This document shows positions 52,462-61,736 of a stretch of 64,000 nucleotides of DNA, in pieces (the first letter of the stretch is position 1; every line of letters begins with the position of its first letter). Source of the stretch: Burkholderia cepacia ATCC 25416. Its GTDB lineage: Bacteria; Pseudomonadota; Gammaproteobacteria; Burkholderiales; Burkholderiaceae. The stretch spans positions 1,984,001 through 2,048,000 of the forward strand of contig NZ_CP012982.1 in the NCBI RefSeq assembly GCF_001411495.1, read 5' to 3'. A program made the translations under genes and the position numbers. The notes below the pieces were generated by a model. The model was not told the DNA's origin. It was given only the letters and a program-made list of their open reading frames with translations, and ran no database searches.

Positions 52462-55188
52462 TCAGCGCTGCCACGGCGCGACGCCTGGAGGCGAGGTCTT
52501 GCCGAGACGCTCGCGTGCGTCTCGCACGACCGCCGCATCGAGTTCCCCGTCATCGGCCAGCGCCTTCAGCGCGGCGAGCACGATGCTCGCGCGATCGACC
52601 TCGAAGAACGCGCGCAGCGCATCGCGCGTGTCGCTGCGCCCGAACCCGTCGGTGCCGAGCGTCACGTAGCGGCGCGGCACGTAGGCGCGGATCAGCTCGG
52701 GCACCGCGCGCACGTAGTCGGTCGCGGCGACCACCGGGCCGTGCGTGCCTTCGAGCATCCGCGTGACATACGACGATGCCGGGCCGTCGCCGAGCCGTGA
52801 CAGCCGTTCGGCTTCCATCCCGTCGCGCTGCAATTCGCTGAAGCTCGTGACGCTCCAGACGGCCGCATCGATCCCCCAGTCGTCCTTCAGCATCCGCTGC
52901 GCGGCGAGCACTTCGCCGAGAATCGCACCCGCGCCGAGCAACTGCACGCGCGCGGTCGCGTTCGACTCGGCCGGCAGCCGGTGCATGCCCTTCAGGATGC
53001 CTTCGCGACGCGCGGCCGGATCGTCGCCGGGCATCGACGGCTGCGCGTAGTTCTCGTTCATGACGGTCACGTAATAGAACACGTCGCGCTGCTGCTCGAC
53101 CATCTCGCGCATGCCGGCATCGACGATCGTCGCGACTTCGTACGCGAACGCCGGGTCGTACGCGCGGCAGTTCGGAATCGTCGACGCCGCGAGATGGCTG
53201 CTGCCGTCCTGGTGCTGCAGGCCCTCGCCGCCGAGCGTCGTGCGGCCCGACGTCGCGCCGACGAGGAAGCCGCGCGAGCGCTGGTCGGCAGCCGCCCAGA
53301 TCAGGTCGCCGATGCGCTGGAAACCGAACATCGAGTAGTAGATGTAGAACGGCAGCATCGGCAGGTCGTGCACGCTGTACGACGTCGCCGCGGCGATCCA
53401 CGACGACACCGCGCCGGCTTCCGAAATCCCTTCCTCGAGAATCTGCCCGCGCGTGTCCTCGCGGTAGTAGAGCATCGAGCCGAGATCCTCGGGTTCGTAG
53501 CGCTGGCCGAGCGGCGAGTAGATGCCGACCTGCCGGAACAGGCTCGCCATGCCGAACGTGCGTGCTTCGTCGGCCACGATCGGCACGATGCGCGGGCCGA
53601 GCTCGCGATCCTTGATCAACGCGGCAAGCATGCGCACGAGTGCCATCGTCGTCGACATCTCGCGGCCGGCCGCTTCCAGCGCGAACGCCCCCCAGGCCGG
53701 CATCGAAGGGACGGTCAGCCCCTTCGATGCCGCCATCCGCCTTCTGGGCAGATAGCCTCCCAGGGCAGCCCGGCGGGCATGCAGGTAACGCATTTCCGGG
53801 CTGTCTTCCGCTGGTTTGTAAAACTTCAACTGCTCGACGTCGCCGTCCGACAGCGGCAACCGGAAGCGGTCGCGGAACGCCTTCAGGTCGTCGACGTCGA
53901 GTTTCTTCTGCTGGTGGGTCGTCATCCGGCCCTGGCCGGCCGCACCCATCCCGTAACCCTTCATCGTCTTCGCGAGGATCACGGTCGGCTGGCCGCGATG
54001 GGCGAGCGCGCGCGCATATGCGGCGTGCAGCTTGCGTGCATCGTGGCCGCCGCGGCGCAGGCGGTCGATTTCGGCGTCGGTGAGCTGCGCGGCAAGCGCC
54101 TCGAGCGCCGGGTCGCGGCTGAAGAAGCGCGCGCGGTTGTACGCGCCGTCGTTCGCGGAGAAGGTCTGGAACTGGCCGTCGACGGTATCGGCGAACGCGC
54201 GCGCGAGTGCGCCCGCGTGATCGCGTGCGAACAGCGGATCCCAGTCGGAACCCCACAGCACCTTGATCGTGTTCCAGCCGGCGCCGGCGAACAGCGCCTC
54301 GAGTTCGTCGATCACGCGGCCGTTGCCGCGCACCGGGCCGTCGAGCCGCTGCAGGTTGCAGTTGATCACGAACACGAGGTTGTCGAGCCCCTCGCGGGCG
54401 GCGAGCGACAGCGCGCCGAGCGATTCGGGCTCGTCCATCTCGCCGTCGCCGAAGAAGCCCCACACGGTGCGGCCGGCGGTGTTCGCGAGCCCGCGATGCT
54501 GCAGGTAGCGCATGAAGCGCGCCTGGTAGATCGCGTTGATCGGGCCGATGCCCATCGAGCCGGTCGGGAACTGCCAGAAGTCGGGCATCAGCCACGGGTG
54601 CGGATACGAACACAGCCCGGGCCCGGCGATTTCACGGCGATAGTGCGTGAGATGGTCTTCGCCGAGAAAGCCTTCGAGATACGCACGTGCATAGACGCCC
54701 GGCGACGAATGCGGCTGGAAGTACACGAGATCGCCGCCGGGGCCGCTTTCATGGCCCGCGCCGGCCGGTGCCGCGCGGAAGAAGTGGTTGAAGCCGACTT
54801 CGAACAGGTCGGATGCCGACGCGTAGCTCGCGATGTGGCCGCCGAGCTCGCCGTACGCCCGGTTCGCGCGCACGACCATCGCGAGCGCGTTCCAGCGCAG
54901 TGCCGCGGACAGCCGTTCCTCGAGATCGGCGTCGCCCGGATAGGGCGGCTGCTCGTGCGCGGCGATCGTGTTCACGTACGGCGTGACCGGGCCGCGCGGC
55001 GCCGCGAGCCCGCGGGTGTGCGCATGCGCGGCGAGCCGGCCGAGCAGGTATTGGGCGCGCTCCTTGCCGACGTGCGCGACGACGGCGTCGAGCGCCTCCA
55101 GCCATTCGGCGGTTTCTTCAGGGTCGGCGTCGGCGTGAGCGGCGCCCGCGCGCCGCGTGGCATCGATACCGTTCGACAGGTCCGTCAT
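52462..55188 (-). CDS. aceE: Pyruvate dehydrogenase E1 component, homodimeric type
   Basis: About 908 residues from the ATG at 55188 with GGGAGACCTGCG upstream. Thiamine diphosphate enzyme decarboxylating pyruvate for the PDH complex. TPP motif near 245-275: GFFGDGEMDEPESLGALSLA and NLVFVINCNLQ. Other E1 motifs: GLCSYPHPWLMPDFWQFPTG, TMKGYGMGAAGQGRMTTHQQ, IVADEARTFGMASLFRQVGI and QHQDGSSHLAA. No E2 or E3 gene adjoins it, so it either uses a remote E2/E3 or is an extra E1. Divergent from an Lrp-type regulator and near a poxB-like gene. Confidence 0.95.
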   Translation of the reverse strand: MTDLSNGIDATRRAGAAHADADPEETAEWLEALDAVVAHVGKERAQYLLGRLAAHAHTRGLAAPRGPVTPYVNTIAAHEQPPYPGDADLEERLSAALRWNALAMVVRANRAYGELGGHIASYASASDLFEVGFNHFFRAAPAGAGHESGPGGDLVYFQPHSSPGVYARAYLEGFLGEDHLTHYRREIAGPGLCSYPHPWLMPDFWQFPTGSMGIGPINAIYQARFMRYLQHRGLANTAGRTVWGFFGDGEMDEPESLGALSLAAREGLDNLVFVINCNLQRLDGPVRGNGRVIDELEALFAGAGWNTIKVLWGSDWDPLFARDHAGALARAFADTVDGQFQTFSANDGAYNRARFFSRDPALEALAAQLTDAEIDRLRRGGHDARKLHAAYARALAHRGQPTVILAKTMKGYGMGAAGQGRMTTHQQKKLDVDDLKAFRDRFRLPLSDGDVEQLKFYKPAEDSPEMRYLHARRAALGGYLPRRRMAASKGLTVPSMPAWGAFALEAAGREMSTTMALVRMLAALIKDRELGPRIVPIVADEARTFGMASLFRQVGIYSPLGQRYEPEDLGSMLYYREDTRGQILEEGISEAGAVSSWIAAATSYSVHDLPMLPFYIYYSMFGFQRIGDLIWAAADQRSRGFLVGATSGRTTLGGEGLQHQDGSSHLAASTIPNCRAYDPAFAYEVATIVDAGMREMVEQQRDVFYYVTVMNENYAQPSMPGDDPAARREGILKGMHRLPAESNATARVQLLGAGAILGEVLAAQRMLKDDWGIDAAVWSVTSFSELQRDGMEAERLSRLGDGPASSYVTRMLEGTHGPVVAATDYVRAVPELIRAYVPRRYVTLGTDGFGRSDTRDALRAFFEVDRASIVLAALKALADDGELDAAVVRDARERLGKTSPPGVAPWQR

Positions 55189-55310
55189 CGCAGGTCTCCC
55201 GCGCGCCGGTTCGGAGCGGCGCGCATCAGTGGCAATCGGTCGGATCATGCTACCCGCCGATCCGCAAAATATGCGTCTGATTTCATTGGGATTTCGCTCG
55301 CCGATAGTGT

Positions 55311-55346
55311 AAATATTCCGGTTGTGGCCACTCTTCCGGAATATTT
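55311..55346. promoter_or_regulatory. Operator-like inverted repeat between aceE and Lrp-type regulator
   Basis: AAATATTCCGG (55311-55321) and CCGGAATATTT (55336-55346) are perfect 11-bp inverted repeats 14 bp apart. The spacer contains another palindrome, GTGGCCAC (55324-55331). The right arm ends five bases before the regulator start codon. Binding would block the regulator's own translation start region and may control aceE 123 bp away. Confidence 0.65.
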
Positions 55347-55351
55347 CGACC

Positions 55352-55879
55352 ATGAGTTCAAACCCGCGGCGGCTCGACCGCATCGACATCGGCATCCTGA
55401 ACCAGCTGCAGCAGAACGCGCGGATCACGAACGCGGAACTCGCGCGTGCGGTGAACCTGTCGGCCACGCCGTGCTTCAACCGCGTGCGCGCGCTGGAGAA
55501 GCTCGGGCTGTTCCGGCAGCAGGTCACGCTGCTCGACCCCGAGCCGCTCGGGCTGCGGATCAACGTGTTCATCCAGGTCAGCCTCGAGAAGCAGGTCGAG
55601 GACGCGCTGCAGCGCTTCGAGGAAGCGATCTCGCAGCGGCCCGAGGTGATGGAGTGCTACCTGATGTCGGGCGACGCCGACTACCTGCTGCGCGTCGTGA
55701 TGCCCGACATGCGCACGCTCGAGCGTTTCATCATCGAGCGCCTGACGACGATCCCCGGCGTATCGAACATCCGGTCGAGCTTCGCGCTGAAGCAGGTGCG
55801 CTACAAGACCGCGCTGCCGTTGCCGGCGTCCGGACTGACGCTCGTCGATCCGGACGAGGCGGCATCCGACTGGAGCTGA
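55352..55879 (+). CDS. Lrp/AsnC-family regulator divergent from aceE
   Basis: 175 residues from the ATG at 55352 ([20 protein letters not shown]). HTH with [23 protein letters not shown] domain with [40 protein letters not shown] and [20 protein letters not shown]. An upstream in-frame start (55322) would read through the inverted repeat and is less likely. Likely controls aceE and itself, sensing an amino or keto acid. Related to but distinct from AcdR. Confidence 0.9.
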   Translation: MSSNPRRLDRIDIGILNQLQQNARITNAELARAVNLSATPCFNRVRALEKLGLFRQQVTLLDPEPLGLRINVFIQVSLEKQVEDALQRFEEAISQRPEVMECYLMSGDADYLLRVVMPDMRTLERFIIERLTTIPGVSNIRSSFALKQVRYKTALPLPASGLTLVDPDEAASDWS

Positions 55880-56129
55880 GCGGGGAGCCGCAGGCGCCCC
55901 TGCGCGGTTTCCGACTGCAATCGGAACCATGACAAAGCGCCGACGATTGCCCGACACCGTCGAAAGGCGCCGCGTGCGGCGCGACGGATCGCTGCCGCAG
56001 CGGCGTGCAGGGCGCTTGCATCGTCACGACGCCGCGCGGCACGATCGCGTATGCTCGTCCCGTCAGCGGCAACGGCGGCTGCCGTTGTCGGATCAATCGT
56101 GTGACGACCGATCAACGAGCGAGGGCATG

Positions 56130-57851
56130 ATGGCTAGACAGACGATGGCGGAATACCTGGCGAAGACGCTGGCGGCAGCGGGCGTCGAGCGTATCTGGGG
56201 CGTGACGGGCGACAGCCTGAACGGCCTGTCGTTCAGCTTGAGCCAGATCGGCTCGATCCGCTGGATGCATACGCGGCACGAGGAAAGCGCCGCGTTCGCG
56301 GCCGGCGCGGATGCCGCGTCGACCGGGCGGCTCGCGGTGTGCGCGGGCAGTTGCGGCCCCGGCAACCTGCACCTGATCAACGGCCTCTACGACTGCCACC
56401 GCAATCATCAGCCGGTACTCGCGATCGCCGCGCACATCCCGTCGACCGAGATCGGCCTCGGCTACTTCCAGGAAACGCATCCGCAGGAGCTGTTCCGCGA
56501 GTGCAGCCACTTCGCGGAACTCGTGACGAACGCATCGCAGTTCCCGCGCGTGCTCGCGCGCGCGATGCGCACCGCGATCGACGAGCGCGGCGTCGCGGTG
56601 ATCGTGCTGCCGGGCGACATCGCGCTGGGCGACGGCCCGGACGAAGCGCCGGCCTGGAGCGAATCGGCGCCGCCGTCGATCCTGCCGGCCGACGCCGATC
56701 TCGATCGGCTCGCGGCGCTGCTCAACGCGTCCGACGCGGTCACGCTGCTGTGCGGCAGCGGCACGCAGGGCGCGCACGACGAGGTGGTCGCGCTGGCCGA
56801 CACGCTCGGCGCGCCGGTCGTGCATGCGCTGCGCGGCAAGCAGTTCGTCGAATGGGACAACCCGTTCGACGTCGGGATGACGGGGCTGATCGGCTTCAGC
56901 TCGGGCTATCACGCGATGGAATCGTGCGACACGCTGCTGATGCTCGGCACGGATTTCCCGTACCGGCCGTTCTATCCGTCGAACGCGAAGGTCGTGCAGA
57001 TCGACTGGAAAGGCTCGCAGCTCGGCCATCGCGCACCGCTCGCGCTGGGTCTCGTCGGCACCGTGAAGGAAACGATCGCGGCGCTGCTGCCGCGCCTGAC
57101 GCGCAAGACGCAGCGGCGTTTCCTCGAGAATGCGCTGAAGCACTACGCGACCGCGCGCAAGGGGCTCGACGATCTCGCGGTGGCCGAGCCGCCAGGCCGC
57201 GCGATTCATCCGCAATACCTGACGAAGATCGTCGACGAAGTCGCAGCGGAGGACGCGATCTTCACGGCCGACGTCGGCACGCCGACGTTGTGGGCCGCGC
57301 GCTACCTGACGATGAACGGCAAGCGGCAACTGCATGGTTCGTTCAATCACGGCTCGATGGCGAATGCGATGCCGCAGGCGCTCGGTGCGCAGGGCGCGCA
57401 TCCGGGGCGGCAGGTGGTGTCGCTGTCCGGCGACGGCGGGCTGTCGATGCTGCTCGGCGACCTGCTCACCGCACGCCAGCTCAAGCTGCCGGTCAAGATC
57501 GTCGTGTACAACAACAGCCTGCTCGGCTTCGTGTCGATGGAGCTGAAGGCGGCCGGCTATCTGGATACGAACGTCGACCTGAGCCCGACCGATTTCGCGG
57601 CGATCGCGAAGGGTGCGGGCATCTTCAGCGTGCGGGTCGAGCACTCGGAGAACGTCGAGGAAGCGCTGCGCACGGCGTTCGCGCATGACGGGCCGGCCGT
57701 CGTCGACGTCGTCACGTCGAAGTACGAGCTCGCGATGCCGCCGAAGATCGAACTCGCGCATGCGAAGGGCTTCAGCCTGTTCATGCTGCGCGCGATCCTC
57801 AGCGGGCGCGGCGACGAGATCGTCGAGCTGGCGAGAACCAACCTGCGGTGA
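56130..57851 (+). CDS. poxB: Pyruvate dehydrogenase (quinone) / PoxB-like
   Basis: 573 residues from the second of two adjacent ATGs (56130), close to the 572 of E. coli PoxB; GAGGG lies just upstream. TPP-dependent enzyme that oxidises pyruvate to acetate and passes electrons to quinone. N-terminus [34 protein letters not shown], catalytic Glu in [16 protein letters not shown], and [20 protein letters not shown] motif [20 protein letters not shown] with VYNN near 433-460. The C-terminal residues end [14 protein letters not shown], resembling the membrane-binding tail. Related acetolactate synthases share the fold, but the PoxB motifs fit better. Confidence 0.93.
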   Translation: MARQTMAEYLAKTLAAAGVERIWGVTGDSLNGLSFSLSQIGSIRWMHTRHEESAAFAAGADAASTGRLAVCAGSCGPGNLHLINGLYDCHRNHQPVLAIAAHIPSTEIGLGYFQETHPQELFRECSHFAELVTNASQFPRVLARAMRTAIDERGVAVIVLPGDIALGDGPDEAPAWSESAPPSILPADADLDRLAALLNASDAVTLLCGSGTQGAHDEVVALADTLGAPVVHALRGKQFVEWDNPFDVGMTGLIGFSSGYHAMESCDTLLMLGTDFPYRPFYPSNAKVVQIDWKGSQLGHRAPLALGLVGTVKETIAALLPRLTRKTQRRFLENALKHYATARKGLDDLAVAEPPGRAIHPQYLTKIVDEVAAEDAIFTADVGTPTLWAARYLTMNGKRQLHGSFNHGSMANAMPQALGAQGAHPGRQVVSLSGDGGLSMLLGDLLTARQLKLPVKIVVYNNSLLGFVSMELKAAGYLDTNVDLSPTDFAAIAKGAGIFSVRVEHSENVEEALRTAFAHDGPAVVDVVTSKYELAMPPKIELAHAKGFSLFMLRAILSGRGDEIVELARTNLR

Positions 57852-58008
57852 GACGCGCCGCGCACGGGGCGGGCGTCGGCGGTTGATCCGGTACGAATTG
57901 ATCAGGGGAATCAGGGTCAATCTTCACGTCGCCTTAAGTTTGCGTTTCCTAGAATCGATTTGATCGTCGCGCTTCCCGCGACGGATCGATTCGTCCAGGA
58001 GGATGCGC

Positions 58009-58098
58009 ATGCCGAAGCCCCGTGTCGCCGTAGCCCTGTTTCATGAAGTCTTCGGCGCGTCGTTGCCGACGGCGCAATCGTTCAAGGGCTGCCGATGA
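58009..58098 (+). CDS. 29-codon ORF coupled to methyltransferase gene
   Basis: MPKPRVAVALFHEVFGASLP then TAQSFKGCR. A perfect AGGAGG (57997-58002) lies six bases before the ATG at 58009, the best ribosome-binding site nearby, and the stop overlaps the next start (ATGA at 58095). This is what a translated leader or small coupled protein looks like. Basic N-terminus, no membrane segment. Function unknown. Confidence 0.55.
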   Translation: MPKPRVAVALFHEVFGASLPTAQSFKGCR

Positions 58099-58685
58099 TC
58101 TGGCCGAACGCGTGGCGTGTCTCGGCACTGTTCGTGCGCGAGTGGGTCGGCCGTCCGGCCGCGGTGGGCGCGTTGTGCCCGAGTTCGCGGCAGCTGGCGC
58201 GCGAGATGGCCGACGCGGTGCCGGACGGTGACGGGCTGGTCGTCGAGCTCGGCGGCGGCACCGGCGCGATCACCGCGGCCTTGCTCGAACGCGGCGTCGC
58301 GCCGCGGCGGCTCGTCGTGGTCGAGCGTTCGCCGGCGTTCGTCCAGCATCTGCGGCGACGTTTTCCGGGCATCTCGATCGTGTCGGGCGACGCGCGGCAG
58401 CTCGAACGCCTGCTGCCGCCCGACGCGCGCGTCGACGCGATCGTGTCGTGCCTGCCGCTGCGCACGCTGCCGCGCCAGGACGTGACGGCGATCGTCGGCC
58501 AGTGCCATCGCGTGCTGTCGGCCGACGGCGTGATGATCCAGTTCACGTACGACCTGCGGCCGCCCGGGCGGCATCCGCTGGGCGATCCGGCATTTGTCGC
58601 CCGCGGCAGCCGGATCGTCTGGGCGAACATTCCGCCTGCGCGCATCGTGACCGTGCGCAACATTGCCGCCGAACACGCGGAATGA
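58095..58685 (+). CDS. SAM-dependent methyltransferase (phospholipid N-methyltransferase-like)
   Basis: 196 residues. Motif I DGLVVELGGGTGAITAALLE; later VVVERSPAFVQHLRRRFPGI (acidic motif II region), VDAIVSCLPLRTLPRQ and VMIQFTYDLRPPG. The N-terminus FVREWVGRPAAVGALCPSSR resembles PmtA-type enzymes that methylate phosphatidylethanolamine; rRNA-type enzymes share motif I only. Translation is coupled to the 29-codon ORF. Confidence 0.82.
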   Translation: MIWPNAWRVSALFVREWVGRPAAVGALCPSSRQLAREMADAVPDGDGLVVELGGGTGAITAALLERGVAPRRLVVVERSPAFVQHLRRRFPGISIVSGDARQLERLLPPDARVDAIVSCLPLRTLPRQDVTAIVGQCHRVLSADGVMIQFTYDLRPPGRHPLGDPAFVARGSRIVWANIPPARIVTVRNIAAEHAE

Positions 58686-58750
58686 CGCCGCAGCACGCGC
58701 GGCGCCCGGCGGTGGCGCCTCGCTGCTTCCTTTCATCATTCATTCGCTAC

Positions 58751-58779
58751 CTTCCAGTTTCCATTCACATTGACGTCAC
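58751..58779 (+). promoter_or_regulatory. Possible Pho box before the alkaline phosphatase operon
   Basis: Three 7-mers at 11-bp intervals: CTTCCAG (58751), CATTCAC (58762) and ACGTCAC (58773), compared with the PhoB half-site CTGTCAT. Each matches four or five of seven bases. It lies 61-89 bp before the first phosphatase start. Weak individually, but spacing and target fit. Confidence 0.4.
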
Positions 58780-58839
58780 ATCCGGTTCCTACCATCGCCT
58801 TTCATTTCGAAAGCATCAACGGCGGGGAGAACCGGCACC

Positions 58840-60279
58840 ATGAATCGAATCAAAACGGCGGCGCTGCTGTGCGCGGGCGCCTTTGCGCTCGCCGGATGCG
58901 GCAGCGACGACGGCCCGACCAGCACGTCGCCCACCCAGCCGCCCGTTCAGACGGCCGCGCGCAACGTGATCTTCTTCCTCGGCGACGGCATGGGGATGAC
59001 GACGCTGACGGCTGCTCGCATCTACGGCGTCGGTGAAGACGGCGCGCTCACGATCGATACGCTGCCGGAAACCGCGTTCGTGAAGACCTATTCGAACGAT
59101 GCGCAGGTGACGGACAGCGCGCCGTCGATGTCGGCGTACATGACCGGCGTGAAGACCAACAACGAAGTGATCTCGATGTCGCCCGACACGAAGGCGATCG
59201 AGCCGAGCGCGAGCCTGACCGGCAATTGCGGCGCGAACAACGGCAAATCGGCGACGACGCTGCTGGAGATCGCGAAGGCGAAGGGGCTGGCCACCGGCGT
59301 CGTGACGACCACGCGCGTCACGCACGCCACGCCCGCTGCGACGTATGCGCACGTGTGCCATCGCGACGCCGAGAACGACATCGCGGCGCAGCTCGTGCCG
59401 GGCGGCGCGGGCTACAACGGCGCGCTGGGCGACGGCGTCGACGTCGTGCTCGGCGGCGGCACGCAATTCTTCGTGCCGAAGGACGGCGGCGGCAAGCGCA
59501 CCGACGGCCGCAACCTCGTCAACGAGCTGAAGGCGAAGGGCTATGCGTTCGCGCAGAACCGCGACGACCTGCTGGCCGCCGATGCGACGAAGAGCGGCAA
59601 GCTGGTCGGCCTGTTCTCGTCGAGCCACATGAGCTACGACCTCGATCGCGGCGCGACGAAGGAGCCGAGCCTCACCGACATGGCGACGCGCGCGCTCGAC
59701 GTGCTGCAGAAGAATCCGAACGGTTATTTCCTGATGGTCGAAGGCGGCCGGATCGACCACGCGCTGCACGACACCAATGCGAAGCGCGCGCTGCAGGACA
59801 CGGTCGCGTTCGACAACGCGATCAAGGCCACGCTCGACAAGGTGCGCAAGACCGATCCCGACCTGAAGAACACGCTGATCGTCGTCACGGCCGACCACGA
59901 CCACACGCTGGTGCTGAACGGTTATGCGGCGCGCACCGGCAAGACCGAGGCGGGCAAGGCCGGCGTGCTGGGCGTGCTGCGCAACTACCAGACGGGCGCG
60001 GTCGCGAAGGACGCGGACGGCGCGCCGTACACGATCATCGGCTTCGGCAACGGCGAGAACCGCGTGCAGGGCAGCCGCGCGGGCACCGCGCTCACCGACG
60101 CGGTGACGGGCGCCGACGACTATCGCCAGGAGGCGGTCGTGCGAATGGACAAGGGCAACGAGACGCACGGCGGCACCGATGTGTTCCTCGGTGCGATCGG
60201 CCGCGGCGCGGATGCGTTCCACGGCGTGATCGAGAACAACAAGGTCTTCGAGCTGGTGCGCAACGCGGTGCAGCTGTGA
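58840..60279 (+). CDS. Alkaline phosphatase 1, lipoprotein
   Basis: 479 residues with lipobox ALAGCGSDD, so probably membrane-anchored. PhoA superfamily: metal ligands in VIFFLGDGMGMTTLTAARIY, nucleophile Ser93 in QVTDSAPSMSAYMTG, HATPAATYAHVCHRDAEND, GYFLMVEGGRIDHALHDTNA, VVTADHDHTLVLNGY and the C-terminal metal-binding NETHGGTDVFLGAIG. All core residues are present. 32 bp upstream of a second paralogous phosphatase. Phosphate-starvation control is likely given the enzyme and possible Pho box. Confidence 0.95.
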   Translation: MNRIKTAALLCAGAFALAGCGSDDGPTSTSPTQPPVQTAARNVIFFLGDGMGMTTLTAARIYGVGEDGALTIDTLPETAFVKTYSNDAQVTDSAPSMSAYMTGVKTNNEVISMSPDTKAIEPSASLTGNCGANNGKSATTLLEIAKAKGLATGVVTTTRVTHATPAATYAHVCHRDAENDIAAQLVPGGAGYNGALGDGVDVVLGGGTQFFVPKDGGGKRTDGRNLVNELKAKGYAFAQNRDDLLAADATKSGKLVGLFSSSHMSYDLDRGATKEPSLTDMATRALDVLQKNPNGYFLMVEGGRIDHALHDTNAKRALQDTVAFDNAIKATLDKVRKTDPDLKNTLIVVTADHDHTLVLNGYAARTGKTEAGKAGVLGVLRNYQTGAVAKDADGAPYTIIGFGNGENRVQGSRAGTALTDAVTGADDYRQEAVVRMDKGNETHGGTDVFLGAIGRGADAFHGVIENNKVFELVRNAVQL

Positions 60280-60311
60280 GCGCCGACCATACGGGTACAG
60301 GGGAATACAGG

Positions 60312-61703
60312 ATGTCGACCATCAAGTGCATCGCGGCGGCGCTGGCCGTCGCGGGTTTCGCATGCGGCGCGGCGCAGGCCGCCGGCCAGGCGAAGAACGT
60401 GATTTTCTTTCTCGGCGACGGCATGGGGCCGACGACCGTGACGGCGAGCCGGATCTACAAGGTCGGTGAGTCGGGACAACTGACGATGGAGAAGCTGGCG
60501 CGCACCGCGCGCATCAAGACCTTCTCGAACGACGCGCAGACGACCGACAGCGCGCCGTCGATGGCCGCGTACATGACCGGCGTGAAGATGAACAACGAAG
60601 TGCTGTCGATGTCGTCCGACACGCGCGCGGTTGCACCGGGCAACGACGCGAACGGCAACAAGACGGTCAACAACTGCGCGCCGGGCAACGGCCAGCCGGT
60701 CGCGACGCTGCTGGAGCTGGCGAAGGCGCGCGGCAAGGCGGTCGGCGCGATCACGACGACCGAGCTCACGCACGCGACGCCTGCCGCGACCTATTCGCAC
60801 ATCTGCCATCGCGACGCGCAATACGATATCGCCGCGCAGGCGGCGCCGGGCGGCGCGGGCTACAACGCGGCGCTCGGTGACGGCGTCGACGTGCTGATGG
60901 GCGGCGGCCGCAACCACTGGACGCCGTTCGATCCGGTGGCCAACAGGCGCGGCCGCGCGGACGGGCGCAACTTGCTCAACGAGATGAAGGCGAAGGGCTA
61001 CACGGTCGTCGCGACGAAGGATCAGCTCGCGCAGGCCGGCAACGGCAAGCTGGTCGGCTTGTTCAGTTCGACGAGCCATCTCGAGTACGAACTGGACCGC
61101 GTCGCGGGCAAGGGCGAAGGGCCGTCGCAGCCGAGCCTTGCCGAGATGACGTCGAAGGCGATCGACGTGCTGTCGAAGCATTCGAACGGCTATTTCCTGA
61201 TGGTCGAAGGCGGCCGGATCGATCACGCGCTGCACGGCACCAACGCGAAGCGCGCGCTCGAGGATACGGCGGCATTCGACGAAGCGATCCGCGTCGCGCT
61301 GTCGAAGGTCGACCTGTCGAACACGCTGATCGTCGTGACGGCCGACCACGACCACACGATGACGATCAACGGCTATTCGAAGCGCGGCAACCCGATTCTC
61401 GACATCAGCCGCAACTATCGCGACGGCCAGCCGAGCAAGGACGCCGACGGCAATACCTACACGACGCTGGTGTTCGGCAACGGCGCGAACCGGCCGAACG
61501 TGCGCGCGTCGGTCGATTCGGCCACCGCGACGAACGATGCGTATCTGCAGGAAGTCGGCGTGCGGATGGGCAGCGCGGGTTCGGAAACGCACGGCGGCGG
61601 CGACGTGATGCTGTTCGCGGACGGCGCCGATGCGAAGGCGTTCAAGGGCACGATCGACAACACGAAGGTGTTCGGTCTCGTGCGCTCGGCGTTCGGTTTC
61701 TGA
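60312..61703 (+). CDS. Alkaline phosphatase 2, soluble periplasmic
   Basis: 463 residues; the signal peptide ends CGAAQA and there is no lipobox, unlike its neighbour. Same catalytic set: NVIFFLGDGMGPTTVTASRI, Ser80 in QTTDSAPSMAAYMTG, HATPAATYSHICHRDAQYD, GYFLMVEGGRIDHALHGTNA, VVTADHDHTMTINGY and SETHGGGDVMLFADG. The pair arose by tandem duplication and diverged in location (anchored versus soluble). The Shine-Dalgarno is modest (ACAGG adjacent, GGGG further upstream). Confidence 0.95.
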   Translation: MSTIKCIAAALAVAGFACGAAQAAGQAKNVIFFLGDGMGPTTVTASRIYKVGESGQLTMEKLARTARIKTFSNDAQTTDSAPSMAAYMTGVKMNNEVLSMSSDTRAVAPGNDANGNKTVNNCAPGNGQPVATLLELAKARGKAVGAITTTELTHATPAATYSHICHRDAQYDIAAQAAPGGAGYNAALGDGVDVLMGGGRNHWTPFDPVANRRGRADGRNLLNEMKAKGYTVVATKDQLAQAGNGKLVGLFSSTSHLEYELDRVAGKGEGPSQPSLAEMTSKAIDVLSKHSNGYFLMVEGGRIDHALHGTNAKRALEDTAAFDEAIRVALSKVDLSNTLIVVTADHDHTMTINGYSKRGNPILDISRNYRDGQPSKDADGNTYTTLVFGNGANRPNVRASVDSATATNDAYLQEVGVRMGSAGSETHGGGDVMLFADGADAKAFKGTIDNTKVFGLVRSAFGF

Positions 61704-61736
61704 GGCGGGTGATGGCACGATGAACAGGAACGCACG

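Noticed and set aside
52981..55932. 983-residue plus-strand open frame opposite aceE
   Set aside because: Low-complexity Arg/Ala/Glu composition, no start signal, and it runs through the Lrp-type gene in a different frame.
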